Below, piece after piece: positions 8,208-18,739 of a DNA stretch of 64,000 bases. Each line of letters begins with the position of its first letter. The stretch's first letter is position 1. A program made the position numbers and the translations under genes. The notes beneath the pieces are model-generated. The model saw nothing but the letters and a program-made list of their open reading frames with translations. It searched no databases and was not told where the DNA came from. The DNA is from Streptococcus hyointestinalis (GTDB lineage: Bacteria > Bacillota > Bacilli > Lactobacillales > Streptococcaceae). The stretch is taken from assembly GCF_900459405.1 (NCBI RefSeq), contig NZ_UHFN01000007.1:434001-498000 (forward strand), read 5' to 3'.

Positions 8208-10247
8208 ATGACTCATAATTTACTTGTCGAACTTGGACTTGAAGAGATGCCAGCCTACGTGGTGACACCTGCCATGAAACAACTAGGAGAAAAGATGAAG
8301 GCTTTCCTAGCGGACAATCGTCTCACCTTTGAGGACATTGAAGTGTTCTCCACACCACGTCGCTTAGCTGTGCGTGTCAAAGGCTTAGCTGATAAACAGT
8401 CTGACTTGGAAGAAGACTTCAAAGGACCTGCAAAGAAAATCGCACTGGACGCTGATGGTAATTTCACTAAAGCAGCAGAAGGTTTTGTCCGTGGTAAGGG
8501 CTTGAGCGTTGACGATATTACATTTCGTGAGGTTAAGGGTGAAGAGTACGTCTATGTGACCAAGCACGAAGAAGGAAAACCAGCGCGTGAGGTTCTAGAA
8601 ACGGTCACAAGTGTCCTCAAAGACTTGACCTTCCCTGTCAACATGCACTGGGCAAACAACACTTTTGAGTACATCCGTCCTGTACATACTTTGATTGTGC
8701 TACTTGATGATGAGGCGCTTGACCTTGATTTTCTTGACATCACATCAGGTCGTACCAGTCGTGGACATCGCTTTTTAGGGACAGAAGTCGAGGTAGCGTC
8801 AGCAGATTCTTACGAGGAGGATTTGCGCCACAGCTTTGTTATCGCAGATAGCAAGGAACGTAAGGACTTGATTGTTTCTCAAATCAAAGCTATCGAAGAG
8901 GAACACGCCGTTGTCGTTGAGATTGACGATGAGCTTCTGGATGAAGTGCTCAATCTCGTCGAGTATCCAACAGCCTTTATGGGGGCTTTTGATGAGAAAT
9001 ATCTGGCTGTGCCAGAGGAAGTTTTGGTGACGTCTATGAAAAATCACCAACGCTACTTTGTCGTGCGTGACAAGTCAGGTAAACTCCTTCCGCACTTTAT
9101 CTCAGTGCGTAATGGCGATAGCCACTTCATTGAAAATGTCATCAAAGGAAATGAAAAAGTTTTAGTGGCAAGGCTTGAAGACGGTGCTTTCTTCTGGCGT
9201 GAGGACCAAAAATTAGTGATTGCTGATTTGGTTGAAAAACTCAAACACGTCACTTTCCACGAAAAAATTGGCTCTCTTTTTGCCCACATGGAGCGCACCA
9301 AGGTCATTGCTGGCTATCTGGCTGACAAGGCAGGCTTGAGTGCTGATGAGAAAGAAGCTGTTTTACGTGCAGCGTCTATCTATAAGTTTGACCTACTAAC
9401 TGGCATGGTTGGTGAGTTTGATGAGTTACAAGGTATCATGGGTGAAAAATACGCTACTCTCGCTGGCGAGTCTGAAATGGTTGCGACTGCCATCCGTGAA
9501 CACTACTTGCCAAACTCAGCAGATGGAGACTTACCTGAGACTAAGGTCGGAGCAATCTTAGCTATTGCTGACAAACTAGATACAGTGCTTTCCTTCTTTT
9601 CTGTTGGTCTTATCCCAAGTGGTTCTAACGACCCTTATGCGCTTCGTCGTGCGACGCAAGGGATTGTCCGCATTTTAGACGCTTTTGGCTGGGATATTCC
9701 GCTGGATGAGCTGATTAGTGACCTCTATGCTCTTAGCTTTGACAGCCTAGATTATGCTAATCAAGACCAAGTTATGGACTTTGTCGTAGCTCGTATCGAA
9801 AAAATGATGGACAGCACTATCGCAAAAGACATCAAAGAAGCGACGCTTGCTTCATCGACTTATGTCGTTGGCACCATGCTAGAAGCCAGCCAAGCGCTTG
9901 CGACAAAGAGTAAGGACGCTGGTTATAAAGCAGCCGTTGAGAGCCTCTCACGTGTCTTTAACCTAGCTGAAAAAGCAGATACTAGTGCTACAGCCAACCC
10001 TAGCCTTTTTGAAAATGACGAGGAAAAAGCGCTACACGACGCTATCGAGACGCTAGAGCTCTCAGCTGATATGACTGAAAATCTAGACAAACTCTTTGCG
10101 CTTAGCCCAGTCATTGACGCCTTCTTTGACAACACTATGGTCATGGCAGAAGACGAAGCCCTCAAAAACAACCGCCTCGCTCTGCTTTCTAGCCTTGTTG
10201 CAAAAGCCAGCCAAGTCGCAGCCTTTAATAAACTCAATACCAAGTAA
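8208..10247 (+). CDS. glyS: Glycine--tRNA ligase beta subunit
   Basis: The 679-residue beta chain binds tRNA-Gly and is needed for aminoacylation with GlyQ. The N-terminus ([15 protein letters not shown]) is diagnostic. The middle holds an HD-like region and the C-terminus (about residues 580-679) is the helical anticodon-binding domain. An AAAGGAG ribosome site precedes it. It is expressed with glyQ under T-box control. The following DUF896 gene starts 18 bp after its stop and likely belongs to the same transcript. Confidence 0.97.
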   Translation: MTHNLLVELGLEEMPAYVVTPAMKQLGEKMKAFLADNRLTFEDIEVFSTPRRLAVRVKGLADKQSDLEEDFKGPAKKIALDADGNFTKAAEGFVRGKGLSVDDITFREVKGEEYVYVTKHEEGKPAREVLETVTSVLKDLTFPVNMHWANNTFEYIRPVHTLIVLLDDEALDLDFLDITSGRTSRGHRFLGTEVEVASADSYEEDLRHSFVIADSKERKDLIVSQIKAIEEEHAVVVEIDDELLDEVLNLVEYPTAFMGAFDEKYLAVPEEVLVTSMKNHQRYFVVRDKSGKLLPHFISVRNGDSHFIENVIKGNEKVLVARLEDGAFFWREDQKLVIADLVEKLKHVTFHEKIGSLFAHMERTKVIAGYLADKAGLSADEKEAVLRAASIYKFDLLTGMVGEFDELQGIMGEKYATLAGESEMVATAIREHYLPNSADGDLPETKVGAILAIADKLDTVLSFFSVGLIPSGSNDPYALRRATQGIVRILDAFGWDIPLDELISDLYALSFDSLDYANQDQVMDFVVARIEKMMDSTIAKDIKEATLASSTYVVGTMLEASQALATKSKDAGYKAAVESLSRVFNLAEKADTSATANPSLFENDEEKALHDAIETLELSADMTENLDKLFALSPVIDAFFDNTMVMAEDEALKNNRLALLSSLVAKASQVAAFNKLNTK

Positions 10248-10265
10248 ACTTTAAAGGAGGACACT

Positions 10266-10523
10266 ATGGATCCTAAGAAAATCGCTCGTATCAACGAGCT
10301 TGCTAAAAAGAAAAAAGAAGAAGGCTTGACACCAGAAGAAAAAGTTGAGCAAGCTGAACTTCGTGAAGAATACATCGAAGGCTATCGCCGTGCCGTTCGC
10401 CATCACATCGAGGGTATCAAGATTGTCGATGAAGAAGGTAACGACGTCACACCTGAAAAACTACGCCAAGTCCAACGTGAAAAGGGACTTCACGGACGTA
10501 GCTTAGACGACCCAAATTCATAA
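10266..10523 (+). CDS. DUF896 (YnzC/UPF0291) family protein
   Basis: This is an 85-residue, highly charged, helical cytoplasmic protein. The N-terminal [19 protein letters not shown] and [10 protein letters not shown] segments are typical of the DUF896 helical hairpin, and the C-terminus (HGRSLDDPN) is conserved too. The molecular role is unknown; in Bacillus a member is in the SOS regulon. Here it is the last gene of the glyQS unit. It has a strong ribosome site (AAAGGAGGACA) and is followed by a strong terminator. Confidence 0.9.
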   Translation: MDPKKIARINELAKKKKEEGLTPEEKVEQAELREEYIEGYRRAVRHHIEGIKIVDEEGNDVTPEKLRQVQREKGLHGRSLDDPNS

Positions 10524-10535
10524 TAAGAAGGTCTT

Positions 10536-10566
10536 AAAAAGGTCTCGCTCAGGCGAGACCTTTTTA
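10536..10566 (+). terminator. Intrinsic terminator of the glyQS operon
   Basis: A-rich arm with GGTCTCGC, loop TCAG, arm GCGAGACC and T5. Confidence 0.88.
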
Positions 10567-10588
10567 TTGAGAATTTTTTTGGAAGCGC

Positions 10589-10617
10589 TTGACAAGGATT
10601 TTCATGAGGAGTATAAT
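10589..10617 (+). promoter_or_regulatory. Consensus promoter of the ABC exporter operon
   Basis: TTGACA (10589-10594) and TATAAT (10612-10617) with 17 bp spacing match the sigma-A consensus exactly. The -35 overlaps GGAAGCGCTTGACA, which resembles but does not fully match a catabolite (cre) site. Confidence 0.85.
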
Positions 10618-10634
10618 GAAGCCAAAGGAAAATT

Positions 10635-10662
10635 GTATTTGTTTGATAGAACAAACAAATAC
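10635..10662 (+). promoter_or_regulatory. Perfect 10-bp inverted repeat in the ABC operon leader
   Basis: Arms GTATTTGTTT (10635-10644) and AAACAAATAC (10653-10662) enclose an 8-nt spacer. It begins 17 bp after the -10 box, about where an operator or a 5' mRNA hairpin would sit. A second small palindrome, CTGCTTAGCAG, follows before the ribosome site. No regulator gene is adjacent. Confidence 0.5.
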
Positions 10663-10690
10663 CTGCTTAGCAGGATAAAGGAGGAGAACT

Positions 10691-11422
10691 ATGATAAGGT
10701 TTGAGCATGTGTCAAAAGTGTATGAGGGAAAAGAAGCGCTAAGCGACCTCAATCTCACCATCAATGATGGGGAAATCTTTGGTCTCATAGGGCACAATGG
10801 TGCGGGGAAAACAACGACCATCAGCATTTTGACCTCCATCATCGAGGCGACTTATGGTGAGGTTTATGTGGATGATTTGCTGCTTTCTGAGCACAGGGAT
10901 GAGATTAAGCGCAAGATTGGCTATGTGCCAGACTCTCCTGATATTTTCTTAAATCTGACAGCGCAGGAGTACTGGCAGTTTTTAGCGACCATCTACGGTG
11001 TACCAAAGGAAGAGGCGAGTGTACGCATTGACCAGCTGGTCACTCTGTTTGAGCTAGGTGAGCGTCGCTATGAGGTCATTGATGGCTTTTCGCATGGGAT
11101 GCGCCAGAAGGTGATTGTCATCGGGGCTTTGGTGTCCAATCCTGATATTTGGATTTTGGATGAGCCTTTGACAGGGCTTGACCCGCAGGCGTCCTATGAT
11201 TTGAAAGAAATGATGAAAACGCATGCTAAAGAGGGAAATAGTGTCATCTTTTCAACGCACGTCCTTGCCGTGGCTGAGCAGCTGTGTGACCGCATTGCCA
11301 TTCTCAAAAAAGGGAAGCTCATCTATGTCGGCAGTATCGAGGAGCTCAAGAAAAGCTATCCAAATAAAGATTTGGAGACGATTTATCTGGAATTGGCAGG
11401 CAGAAAAGCGCAAGAGGACTAG
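10691..11422 (+). CDS. ABC transporter ATP-binding protein
   Basis: The 243-residue ATPase has Walker A GHNGAGKTT (residues 33-41), a modified signature FSHGMRQK in place of LSGGQ, Walker B IWILDEPLTGLDP and the switch His in STHVL. The domain is of the DrrA/CcmA exporter type. It pairs with the membrane protein gene 17 bp downstream to form an exporter whose cargo is unknown. The ribosome site is AAAGGAGGAG. The strong promoter suggests good expression. Confidence 0.92.
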   Translation: MIRFEHVSKVYEGKEALSDLNLTINDGEIFGLIGHNGAGKTTTISILTSIIEATYGEVYVDDLLLSEHRDEIKRKIGYVPDSPDIFLNLTAQEYWQFLATIYGVPKEEASVRIDQLVTLFELGERRYEVIDGFSHGMRQKVIVIGALVSNPDIWILDEPLTGLDPQASYDLKEMMKTHAKEGNSVIFSTHVLAVAEQLCDRIAILKKGKLIYVGSIEELKKSYPNKDLETIYLELAGRKAQED

Positions 11423-11439
11423 CGCATGAGGAGGTTATT

Positions 11440-13029
11440 ATGAAATGGTCAACGATTTGGGAGTTAGTAAAGGTCAATATCCTCTACTCAAACAGTAATT
11501 ACTTAGCCAATATCCGCAAAAGGCAGGAAAAAAAGCAGAAAGATCGCTTTTCTATTGCCAAGGAGATGATTAAAAATCAAGTCATTCTTCTAGTCGTGAT
11601 GATGGTTTGCTTTAGTTATTTTTTGCTGATGGTGGACTATAGGCACTATCCTTACTACTTAGGTCAGCAGACGATTGTCTTTGCTGTTATGGCGCTGATG
11701 ACGTCCTTTTCAGCCATGTATAGTGTCTTTTATGAGAGTGGGGACACGAAGAACTATGTTTATCTGCCTATTGAGCCAAGAGAGCTCTTTGTCGCAAAGG
11801 TCATCGCTTCTCTAGGGATGAGTCTTTTGTACTTGGTGCCTACCTTGACACTCTTTGCTTTTGCTTATTGGCAAATCACAGGCAATCCTTTCACAATTCT
11901 GCTAGGTATCGTCAATTTTGCTGTGTTGTCAGTGACGGTGCTTGCTTTATCGCTTCTTGTGACAGGTTTGATTGGGCGCTATATCGTCAAGAGTCGTCAT
12001 CAAAAGGCGATTTCAACAGCCTTGACGGCTATTGCTAGCTTTGGAGCCTTTGTTCCTGTTCTTTATATCAATATGACCAGTTCCCAGCTAGATGATGAGC
12101 AAGCGCTCGCCCACATCACGCCACTGCCTTACTTTAGAGGGTTTGTGGATATTGTACGTGCTCCTTTTTCAAAGGAGAGCCTTCTCAACTACTGGCTGCC
12201 TATCGCTGTGACAGTGCTTGTCATCTTAGCTGTTATCGTTTTCATCGTGCCAAACTACTATAGAGATACGCTCTATGCTAAGGTCGCACCTAGTAAGAAA
12301 CATCCAAAAAAGGCTATAAAAACACGCAGTTTAGGTCGTCTGATGCGACGCCATCACCTCTCTACTTTAGGACATGCTTCGCTCTTGGTACAAACCTATA
12401 GTGTGCCTGTTATTTTAGGGATTTCCTTTTCAGGGGCTATGATTAGGTTTAGCAGCTTTTTTGACAGCAGGCATTTTGGTGTAACTTTTCTGGTAGGTGT
12501 CTTGTTGGGGCTTTTTATGACGCAGTCTGCTTCCCTCTTGGGCGTTGGTTTGTCTTTAGAAAAGGATAATTACACTTATCTCAAGACCCTGCCTTTTTCT
12601 TTCAAAGGCTTTATCAAGCAGAAGTTTTGGGTCTTGTATGGCGTTCAGGTCTTGCCACCAGCTCTTCTCATGTCTATTGCCACTCTTTTCTTTGGCATGC
12701 ACCCTGTTTTAGTGGTGAGTCTCTTTGTTGGCATGTTGCTCTCATCTCTTATACAAGGGCAATTCATCTACCGCAGCGACTACCGTCATCTCAATCTCAA
12801 CTGGCAAAATATCAACCAGCTCTTTAACCGAGGCAACAGTCAAATGTTATCGGCTCTCATCTTCTTTGTTGAGTTGATTGTCGGTGTGGTGCTCCTTTGC
12901 ATCGCTATCTTTGCCTCCTTCAAAATCAATCCAACGATTGTGAGTGGCGTCATCCTTGTCATGTCAGCACTTGTCATAGCATCTCTACAGCTTCTCATCA
13001 ACCGTCTGTTTTGGAAGAAATTAGTATAA
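11440..13029 (+). CDS. ABC exporter membrane protein
   Basis: This 529-residue protein has an estimated ten to twelve hydrophobic segments in two halves, separated by a basic linker (about residues 285-305, rich in KKHPKK and RRHH). The N-terminus is cytoplasmic and very basic. It lacks a nucleotide-binding domain and follows its ATPase gene closely, so the two form one exporter. The fused two-half layout resembles the large permeases found beside single ATPases in lactic acid bacteria. The substrate is unknown. A terminator follows. Confidence 0.8.
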   Translation: MKWSTIWELVKVNILYSNSNYLANIRKRQEKKQKDRFSIAKEMIKNQVILLVVMMVCFSYFLLMVDYRHYPYYLGQQTIVFAVMALMTSFSAMYSVFYESGDTKNYVYLPIEPRELFVAKVIASLGMSLLYLVPTLTLFAFAYWQITGNPFTILLGIVNFAVLSVTVLALSLLVTGLIGRYIVKSRHQKAISTALTAIASFGAFVPVLYINMTSSQLDDEQALAHITPLPYFRGFVDIVRAPFSKESLLNYWLPIAVTVLVILAVIVFIVPNYYRDTLYAKVAPSKKHPKKAIKTRSLGRLMRRHHLSTLGHASLLVQTYSVPVILGISFSGAMIRFSSFFDSRHFGVTFLVGVLLGLFMTQSASLLGVGLSLEKDNYTYLKTLPFSFKGFIKQKFWVLYGVQVLPPALLMSIATLFFGMHPVLVVSLFVGMLLSSLIQGQFIYRSDYRHLNLNWQNINQLFNRGNSQMLSALIFFVELIVGVVLLCIAIFASFKINPTIVSGVILVMSALVIASLQLLINRLFWKKLV

Positions 13030-13036
13030 AGAAAAG

Positions 13037-13062
13037 CCTAGATAATCCTATCTAGGTTTTTT
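13037..13062 (+). terminator. Intrinsic terminator of the ABC exporter operon
   Basis: Arms CCTAGATA and TATCTAGG around ATCC, then T6. Confidence 0.85.
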
Positions 13063-13072
13063 GCTGGCTTTG

Positions 13073-13081
13073 TGTTATAAT
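13073..13081 (+). promoter_or_regulatory. Extended -10 promoter of proBA giving a leaderless mRNA
   Basis: TGTTATAAT is a perfect extended -10. The last base is 7 nt before the ATG at 13089, so transcription should start at or next to the start codon. No ribosome site is present. The -35 region is poor, as is usual with an extended -10. Confidence 0.65.
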
Positions 13082-13088
13082 TTTGGAT

Positions 13089-13910
13089 ATGAAACGAAAT
13101 TTTGAGAGTATAAAGCGTTTGGTGATTAAGGTGGGGACAAGCACGCTTATTTTGCCAAATGGAAAAATCAATTTAGAGAGTATTGACGGTTTAGCCTTTG
13201 TCATCTCAACCTTAATGAATCGTGGGGTAGATGTGATTTTGGTCTCTTCTGGCGCTATGGGCTTTGGCTTAAATGTCCTTGATAAGGACAAGCGTCCTAA
13301 GGAAATCGACCAGCAGCAAGCCATCTCAAGCGTTGGGCAGGTCGCTATGATGAGTCTTTACACGCAGATGTTTAACCACTATAGAACCACTGTTTCACAG
13401 GTTTTATTGACCCGTGATGTGGTGGAATATCCAGAGAGCTTGAGAAATGTGACCAACTCTATCGAGAGTCTGCTCAAGATGAGGATTGTGCCTATCATCA
13501 ATGAAAATGACGCCATCAGTGTGGATGAGATGGACCACCAGACCAAGTTTGGGGACAATGACCGTCTGTCTGCCGTTGTTGCAGGCTTTACACAGGCGGA
13601 TTTGCTGATTATGCTATCAGACATCGATGGGCTCTATGATAAAAATCCTAATATCTACGACGACGCTGTTTTGCGCAGTTATGTGCCAGAGATTACAGAG
13701 GAGATTTGGCAGTCAGCAGGTGGCGCTGGTAGCAAGTTTGGCACAGGCGGTATGCGTAGCAAGATCAAGAGCGCTCAGATGATGTTTGATGTGGGTGGTC
13801 AGATGATTTTGATGAACGGCAAAGACCCACGACAAATGCTAAAGGCGCTTTCTGGTGAGCCAATCGGAACGTATTTTGCAAGTGAGGTGACACGAGATGA
13901 CAATCATTGA
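13089..13910 (+). CDS. proB: Glutamate 5-kinase
   Basis: ProB phosphorylates glutamate, the first step of proline synthesis. The amino-acid-kinase domain is visible: KVGTSTL at the N-terminus, LVSSGAM, the acidic [17 protein letters not shown] and GTGGMRSK near the end. The 273-residue length matches kinases lacking a PUA domain. ATG 13089 is chosen over a TTG two codons upstream because the promoter -10 ends at 13081. The gene has no Shine-Dalgarno sequence and is probably translated from a leaderless mRNA. Its 3' end overlaps proA by 14 bp. Confidence 0.95.
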   Translation: MKRNFESIKRLVIKVGTSTLILPNGKINLESIDGLAFVISTLMNRGVDVILVSSGAMGFGLNVLDKDKRPKEIDQQQAISSVGQVAMMSLYTQMFNHYRTTVSQVLLTRDVVEYPESLRNVTNSIESLLKMRIVPIINENDAISVDEMDHQTKFGDNDRLSAVVAGFTQADLLIMLSDIDGLYDKNPNIYDDAVLRSYVPEITEEIWQSAGGAGSKFGTGGMRSKIKSAQMMFDVGGQMILMNGKDPRQMLKALSGEPIGTYFASEVTRDDNH

Positions 13911-15147
13911 TAGACTGGGACAGCAGGCAAAAGCAGCCAGCAGCGACCTAGCCAACCTAGCGACCAGCACTAAAAACAAGGCACTCTACCAGATTGCTAA
14001 GGACTTGCTGGAGAGTGAAGACTATATCCTAGCTGAAAATGCCCGTGATGTCGACAAAGCAGAGGAAAACGGCATTTCAGAGATTATGGTTGACCGTTTG
14101 TTGCTGACAAGAGAGCGCCTAGAAGCTATCGCCACAGGTCTTCGTCAGGTGGCGGACTTGCCTGACCCGATTGGGCAAGTGGTGCGTGGCTACACCAACA
14201 TGGATGGGCTCAAAATCGTTCAAAAGCGAGTGCCGCTTGGTGTTATCGCCATGATTTTTGAGAGCCGTCCCAATGTTTCTGTTGACGCTTTTAGCCTTGC
14301 CTTCAAGACTGGCAATGCTATTATCTTGCGTGGTGGGCGTGACGCTATCAACTCAAACAAAGCGCTGGCTGATGTGGTACGAAAGAGTTTAGAAAATCAA
14401 GGCATCACACCAGATGCGGTGCAGCTTGTTGAGGACACCAGCCACGCTGTAGCAAGAGAACTCATGCAGGCGGTGGATTATGTTGATGTGCTCATCCCAC
14501 GTGGTGGGGCTAAGCTCATTCAGACAGTCAAGGAAACCTCAAAAGTGCCTGTCATTGAGACAGGTGTCGGCAATGTCCACATCTATGTGGATGAGTATGC
14601 TGATCTTGAGATGGCGACACATATTGTCATCAATGCCAAAACACAGCGCCCAAGCGTCTGCAATGCCTGCGAGAGCCTAGTGGTTCACAAAAATGTAGCA
14701 AAAGACTTCCTTCCTCGCTTAGAAGAGGCTATTCAAAAAGTCCATGCTGTCGAGTTTCGTGCAGATGAGATAGCGGCGTCTTACCTTAAGTCGGCAGTTC
14801 CAGTCAGTGATGCGGACTATGCGACAGAGTTTTTAGACTATATCTTGTCTGTCAAGGTTGTTGACAGCCTAGACGATGCCATTAACTGGGTCAATCGCTA
14901 CAGCACACGCCACTCAGAAGCGATTGTAACGACCAATATCAATCACGCAGAACGCTTCCAAGATGAAGTGGATGCGGCAGCGGTCTATGTCAATGCCTCT
15001 ACACGCTTTACAGACGGTTTTGTCTTTGGTTTGGGTGCTGAGATTGGCATTTCCACTCAAAAGGTACATGCTAGAGGTCCTATGGGACTAGAAGCTTTGA
15101 CCAGCACCAAATTTTACATCAATGGCTCTGGTCAGATAAGAGAATAA
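13897..15147 (+). CDS. proA: Gamma-glutamyl phosphate reductase
   Basis: This 416-residue NADPH-dependent enzyme of the aldehyde-dehydrogenase superfamily reduces gamma-glutamyl phosphate to the semialdehyde, the second step of proline synthesis. The catalytic cysteine lies in [11 protein letters not shown], the substrate/cofactor region is [16 protein letters not shown], and the C-terminal [23 protein letters not shown] is typical. Translation is coupled to proB through the 14-bp overlap. A hairpin terminator follows. Confidence 0.97.
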   Translation: MTIIDRLGQQAKAASSDLANLATSTKNKALYQIAKDLLESEDYILAENARDVDKAEENGISEIMVDRLLLTRERLEAIATGLRQVADLPDPIGQVVRGYTNMDGLKIVQKRVPLGVIAMIFESRPNVSVDAFSLAFKTGNAIILRGGRDAINSNKALADVVRKSLENQGITPDAVQLVEDTSHAVARELMQAVDYVDVLIPRGGAKLIQTVKETSKVPVIETGVGNVHIYVDEYADLEMATHIVINAKTQRPSVCNACESLVVHKNVAKDFLPRLEEAIQKVHAVEFRADEIAASYLKSAVPVSDADYATEFLDYILSVKVVDSLDDAINWVNRYSTRHSEAIVTTNINHAERFQDEVDAAAVYVNASTRFTDGFVFGLGAEIGISTQKVHARGPMGLEALTSTKFYINGSGQIRE

Positions 15148-15154
15148 GGATTTT

Positions 15155-15192
15155 GCGATTTTACAAGTTACTAAGCGTAAAATCGCTTTTTC
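15155..15192 (+). terminator. Intrinsic terminator of proBA
   Basis: Arms GCGATTTTAC (15155-15164) and GTAAAATCGC (15177-15186), then T5. Confidence 0.85.
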
Positions 15193-15193
15193 G

Positions 15194-15222
15194 TTTATCC
15201 TTTGCCTAAATTATGGTAAAAT
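15194..15222 (+). promoter_or_regulatory. Promoter of rsmH-ftsL-pbp2X-mraY, probably leaderless
   Basis: An extended -10, TGG TAAAAT (15214-15222), lies 7 nt before the rsmH ATG at 15230. TTTATC at 15194-15199 is a weak -35 at 17 bp. No ribosome site is seen, so the mRNA should begin at the ATG, as for proBA. Confidence 0.6.
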
Positions 15223-15229
15223 AAAAGTT

Positions 15230-16180
15230 ATGACTAACGAATTTAAACACGTCACTGTTTTATTGCATGAGACGGTTGATATGCTTGATGTCAAACCAGA
15301 CGGTATCTATGTGGACGCTACTTTAGGTGGGGCTGGGCATAGCAGCTATCTCTTATCACAGTTAAATGACAAGGGGCACCTCTATGCTTTTGATCAGGAT
15401 CAAAAAGCGATTGACAACGCTCAGATTCGCCTAGCCGACTACATCCAAAAAGGACAGGTTACTTTTATCAAGTCCAATTTTCGACATTTAAAAGAAGAGC
15501 TTGCTAAGCACGGTGTCGATAAAATTGACGGTATCCTGTATGATTTAGGAGTGTCTAGTCCGCAGTTAGATGAGAGAGAGCGTGGTTTTTCCTACAAGCA
15601 GGATGCGCCGCTTGATATGCGGATGAACCGTGAGCAGTCTTTGACGGCTTATGATGTGGTCAATAACTATGATTATCACGACTTGGTGCGTATCTTTTTT
15701 AGATATGGTGAGGATAAGTTCTCAAAGCAAATTGCGAGAAAGATTGAGACTTATCGCAAGACCAAGCCTATCGAGACCACAACGGAGCTAGCTGACATCA
15801 TCAAGTCAGCAAAGCCAGCTCGTGAGCTCAAGAAAAAAGGGCACCCAGCCAAGCAGATTTTTCAGGCGATTCGTATTGAGGTCAATGACGAGCTAGGTGC
15901 AGCAGATGAGTCTATACAGGCTGCTATTGATTTGTTAGCGGTGGATGGGCGTATCTCTGTGATTACCTTTCATTCGTTAGAAGATAGACTGACCAAGCAG
16001 CTCTTTAAAGAGGCTTCAGAACTGCATGCGCCAAAGGGACTACCATTTATCCCAGAGGATATGCAACCGAAACTAAAACTAGTTAATCGTAAGCCGATAT
16101 TACCAAGTGAAGAAGAATTAAGAGCCAATAACCGTGCGCATTCAGCCAAGTTGCGTGTGGCACAAAAGGTTCGTGACTGA
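15230..16180 (+). CDS. rsmH: 16S rRNA (cytosine(1402)-N(4))-methyltransferase
   Basis: This 316-residue SAM-dependent enzyme (also called MraW) methylates C1402 of 16S rRNA. Motifs are the N-terminal [13 protein letters not shown], the SAM-binding [12 protein letters not shown], the catalytic-region [12 protein letters not shown] and the C-terminal [10 protein letters not shown]. It is the first gene of the conserved division/wall cluster. The start lacks a Shine-Dalgarno sequence. ftsL follows after 8 bp. Confidence 0.96.
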   Translation: MTNEFKHVTVLLHETVDMLDVKPDGIYVDATLGGAGHSSYLLSQLNDKGHLYAFDQDQKAIDNAQIRLADYIQKGQVTFIKSNFRHLKEELAKHGVDKIDGILYDLGVSSPQLDERERGFSYKQDAPLDMRMNREQSLTAYDVVNNYDYHDLVRIFFRYGEDKFSKQIARKIETYRKTKPIETTTELADIIKSAKPARELKKKGHPAKQIFQAIRIEVNDELGAADESIQAAIDLLAVDGRISVITFHSLEDRLTKQLFKEASELHAPKGLPFIPEDMQPKLKLVNRKPILPSEEELRANNRAHSAKLRVAQKVRD

Positions 16181-16188
16181 TAGATGAT

Positions 16189-16512
16189 ATGACAAGAGAT
16201 GACACTAAAGAAAAAGAAACGCTGAGTTTGCAGCGCCGTATCCGCAAGTTTTCCCGTATTGAAAAAGCATTTTATGCGAGTATCATCATCACTGCTATTG
16301 TCATGGCGGTGGGGATTATTTTCTTGCAGAGCCGTAATTTACAGCAAAAGCAGGAAATATCGCACTTAAATAGTCAGATTACGCAAAAACAAACCGAGTA
16401 TGATGACGCTAAGCAAGAGGTCAATGAGCTCACGACTAGAGACCGAGTGACTGAAATTGCTAATAATGCGGGCTTGTCCAATAAGACTGGAAATATTCAA
16501 AAGGTGGATTAG
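16189..16512 (+). CDS. ftsL: Cell division protein FtsL
   Basis: The 107-residue bitopic membrane protein has a short basic cytoplasmic N-terminus, one membrane segment (about residues 29-50) and an extracellular coiled coil (about residues 52-90; NLQQKQEISHLNSQI). FtsL works with DivIC/FtsB and DivIB/FtsQ to recruit and activate the septal synthase. Sequence conservation in the family is low, so the call rests on size, topology and position between rsmH and pbp2X. Confidence 0.93.
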   Translation: MTRDDTKEKETLSLQRRIRKFSRIEKAFYASIIITAIVMAVGIIFLQSRNLQQKQEISHLNSQITQKQTEYDDAKQEVNELTTRDRVTEIANNAGLSNKTGNIQKVD

Positions 16513-16515
16513 ACG

Positions 16516-18738
16516 ATGAAACGCAATCGCTTTTTAAAGTATGTGATTAAGGATAGAAAAAGCCCAGAGAAAAATAGAGAGCGTGTAGGGCAGAATCTTA
16601 TGATTTTAGCCATCGCTCTATTTTTCATTTTTGTGGTGAATTTTATCGTAATTGTTGGCACAGATAAAAAGTTTGGACAGAACTTGTCCGCAGAAGCTAA
16701 GAAAGTTTATCAAACGACCGTTAAAGTGCAGGCAAAGCGAGGGACTATTTACGACCGTGACGGCAATGCCATCGCTGAGGACGCAACGACCTATACCATT
16801 TATGCTATTATCTCAAAGAGTTACAAGGATAGTAGCGGTAAAAAGCTCTATGTCCAGCCCTCGCAGTACAATACGGTTGCAAAGATATTAAATGAGCACT
16901 TAGGTATCGAGAAAAAAGAAGTCCTCAAGCAGCTCAAGCAAAAAAATCTCTTCCAAGTTTCCTTTGGAACTAAAGGTAAAGGGATTTCCTACACGACCAT
17001 GACGGCTATTCAAGAGGCGATGAAAAAAGCGAATATCAATGGAATTGGTTTTGAGACCAGCCCAGGGAGAACCTATCCAAACGGTATCTTTGCTTCCCAG
17101 TTTGTCGGCTACGCTCAGCTAGAGGATGACGACTCTGGTAGCCAACTCGTCGGAAAAACTGGTTTAGAAGCGTCGCTCAATACCCTCCTTTCTGGAACGG
17201 ATGGCTATATCACCTACGAAAGAGATAGCAATGGAAATACTCTTCTAGGTTCTGTTATCAAGTCAAAACCAGCTGTCAATGGTAAGGATGTCTACACGAC
17301 TCTCTCTGAGCCATTACAGACCCTGCTTGAAGGGCAACTGGACGCTTTTCAAAGTCAGGTCGAAGCTAAAAATATCACTGCAACGCTGGTCAATGCTAAA
17401 ACCGGCGAGATTCTCGCCACAGCGCAGCGTCCGACCTACAACCCAACTGACCCTCAAACCTATAATGACCTTTCAAATAAAAATGACCTCCTCTATCAAA
17501 CTTACTTTGAACCCGGCTCAACCATGAAAGTCATGACCCTAGCGTCAGCCATTGACAGTGGCGTCTTTAACACGACGGAGTACTACTACAGTAACAAGTA
17601 CGAGGTTGGTGACGTGACGGTGCGTGACTGGGACGTCAACGAAGGCAAAACTGACGGCTTGTATATGAACTTTGCCCAAGGTTTTGCCCACTCAAGTAAC
17701 GTCGGCATGTCCATTTTGGAGGAAAAAATGGGAGACAACACTTGGTTTAGTTATCTCTCTAAGTTCCGTTTTGGCTATCCGACTCGCTTTGGTATGCTCA
17801 ATGAAGACGGCGGGCTCTTTCCTAGCCTAACACGTGTCAACGGTACCATGACCTCCTTTGGTCAAGCTATCGGTGTAACCCGTGTGCAGATGCTAAGAGC
17901 CTTCTCAGCCATCTCAAACGATGGTGTCATGCTTGAGCCACAGTTTATCAGAAGCGTCTACGACCCAAATACAGACACTAGCAGAACCGCAACGACCGAA
18001 GTTGTTGGCAAACCTATCTCGAAAAAGGCAGCCAGTCAGACCCGTGACTACATGGTCACTGTCGGAACCGACTCTACCTACGGGACACTTATCTCAAACG
18101 GACAGCCTATCATCCAAGTTGGCAATCAAAGTGTCGCTGTCAAGTCTGGTACAGCCCAAATCGCTGAAAACGGTTCTTACTTGTCTGGAAAGAACGACAC
18201 GATTAACTCTGTTATTGCGATGGTGCCGTCTGATGATCCTGACTTTATGATGTATGTCACTGTCCAACAACCAACAAAATGGACAGGTACAGAGTGGTCT
18301 ACCATTTTCAATCCTGTGCTTGAGCAAGCTATGGCAATGAAAGATACCTTGACAACCTCAACGGTCAAAGAAGCGACAGCTTCTAAGTACACCTTGCCAA
18401 ATATTGTTGGAGAAAGCCCAGGATCTACAGCTGTTGTGCTACGTCAAAATATCATTCAGCCAATTATCCTAGGCAATGGTAGCAAGATTAGCAAAGTGTC
18501 TAAAGCAGCAGGCAGCAAGCTCTCAGAAAACGAGCAAATCTTGCTTCTTACTGATAAACTCACAGAGCTGCCGGATATGTATGGCTGGACCAAGAAAAAT
18601 GTAGAGACCTTTGCCAAATGGACAGGCATTGATATTACCATAAAAGGCAAGAAGTCAGGGACTGTCACCAAGCAAAGTGTGGACTCTGGTAAGGCTATCA
18701 AAAAAGTGAAGAAATTAACAATAACATTAGGAGACTAA
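16516..18738 (+). CDS. pbp2X: Penicillin-binding protein 2X, septal transpeptidase
   Basis: This is a 740-residue class B PBP with a membrane anchor near residues 27-47, a dimerisation domain, and a transpeptidase domain with STMK (Ser335), SSN (393-395) and KSGT (Lys543). Two PASTA domains form the C-terminus (about residues 620-740). It crosslinks septal peptidoglycan with FtsW and is the main beta-lactam target in streptococci. The three catalytic motifs are intact with the usual sequence. The gene lies 3 bp after ftsL and 1 bp before mraY. The name pbpX is also used. Confidence 0.95.
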   Translation: MKRNRFLKYVIKDRKSPEKNRERVGQNLMILAIALFFIFVVNFIVIVGTDKKFGQNLSAEAKKVYQTTVKVQAKRGTIYDRDGNAIAEDATTYTIYAIISKSYKDSSGKKLYVQPSQYNTVAKILNEHLGIEKKEVLKQLKQKNLFQVSFGTKGKGISYTTMTAIQEAMKKANINGIGFETSPGRTYPNGIFASQFVGYAQLEDDDSGSQLVGKTGLEASLNTLLSGTDGYITYERDSNGNTLLGSVIKSKPAVNGKDVYTTLSEPLQTLLEGQLDAFQSQVEAKNITATLVNAKTGEILATAQRPTYNPTDPQTYNDLSNKNDLLYQTYFEPGSTMKVMTLASAIDSGVFNTTEYYYSNKYEVGDVTVRDWDVNEGKTDGLYMNFAQGFAHSSNVGMSILEEKMGDNTWFSYLSKFRFGYPTRFGMLNEDGGLFPSLTRVNGTMTSFGQAIGVTRVQMLRAFSAISNDGVMLEPQFIRSVYDPNTDTSRTATTEVVGKPISKKAASQTRDYMVTVGTDSTYGTLISNGQPIIQVGNQSVAVKSGTAQIAENGSYLSGKNDTINSVIAMVPSDDPDFMMYVTVQQPTKWTGTEWSTIFNPVLEQAMAMKDTLTTSTVKEATASKYTLPNIVGESPGSTAVVLRQNIIQPIILGNGSKISKVSKAAGSKLSENEQILLLTDKLTELPDMYGWTKKNVETFAKWTGIDITIKGKKSGTVTKQSVDSGKAIKKVKKLTITLGD

Positions 18739-18739
18739 C

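Noticed and set aside
9923..10375. 150-codon minus-strand frame opposite glyS and the DUF896 gene
   Set aside because: Ser-rich low-complexity translation antisense to two well-conserved genes. A shadow of codon bias on the other strand.
10583..10597. GGAAGCGCTTGACA as a true catabolite response element
   Set aside because: It matches the half site AAGCG but deviates at several consensus positions, and the -35 box alone explains much of it. Kept only as a remark.
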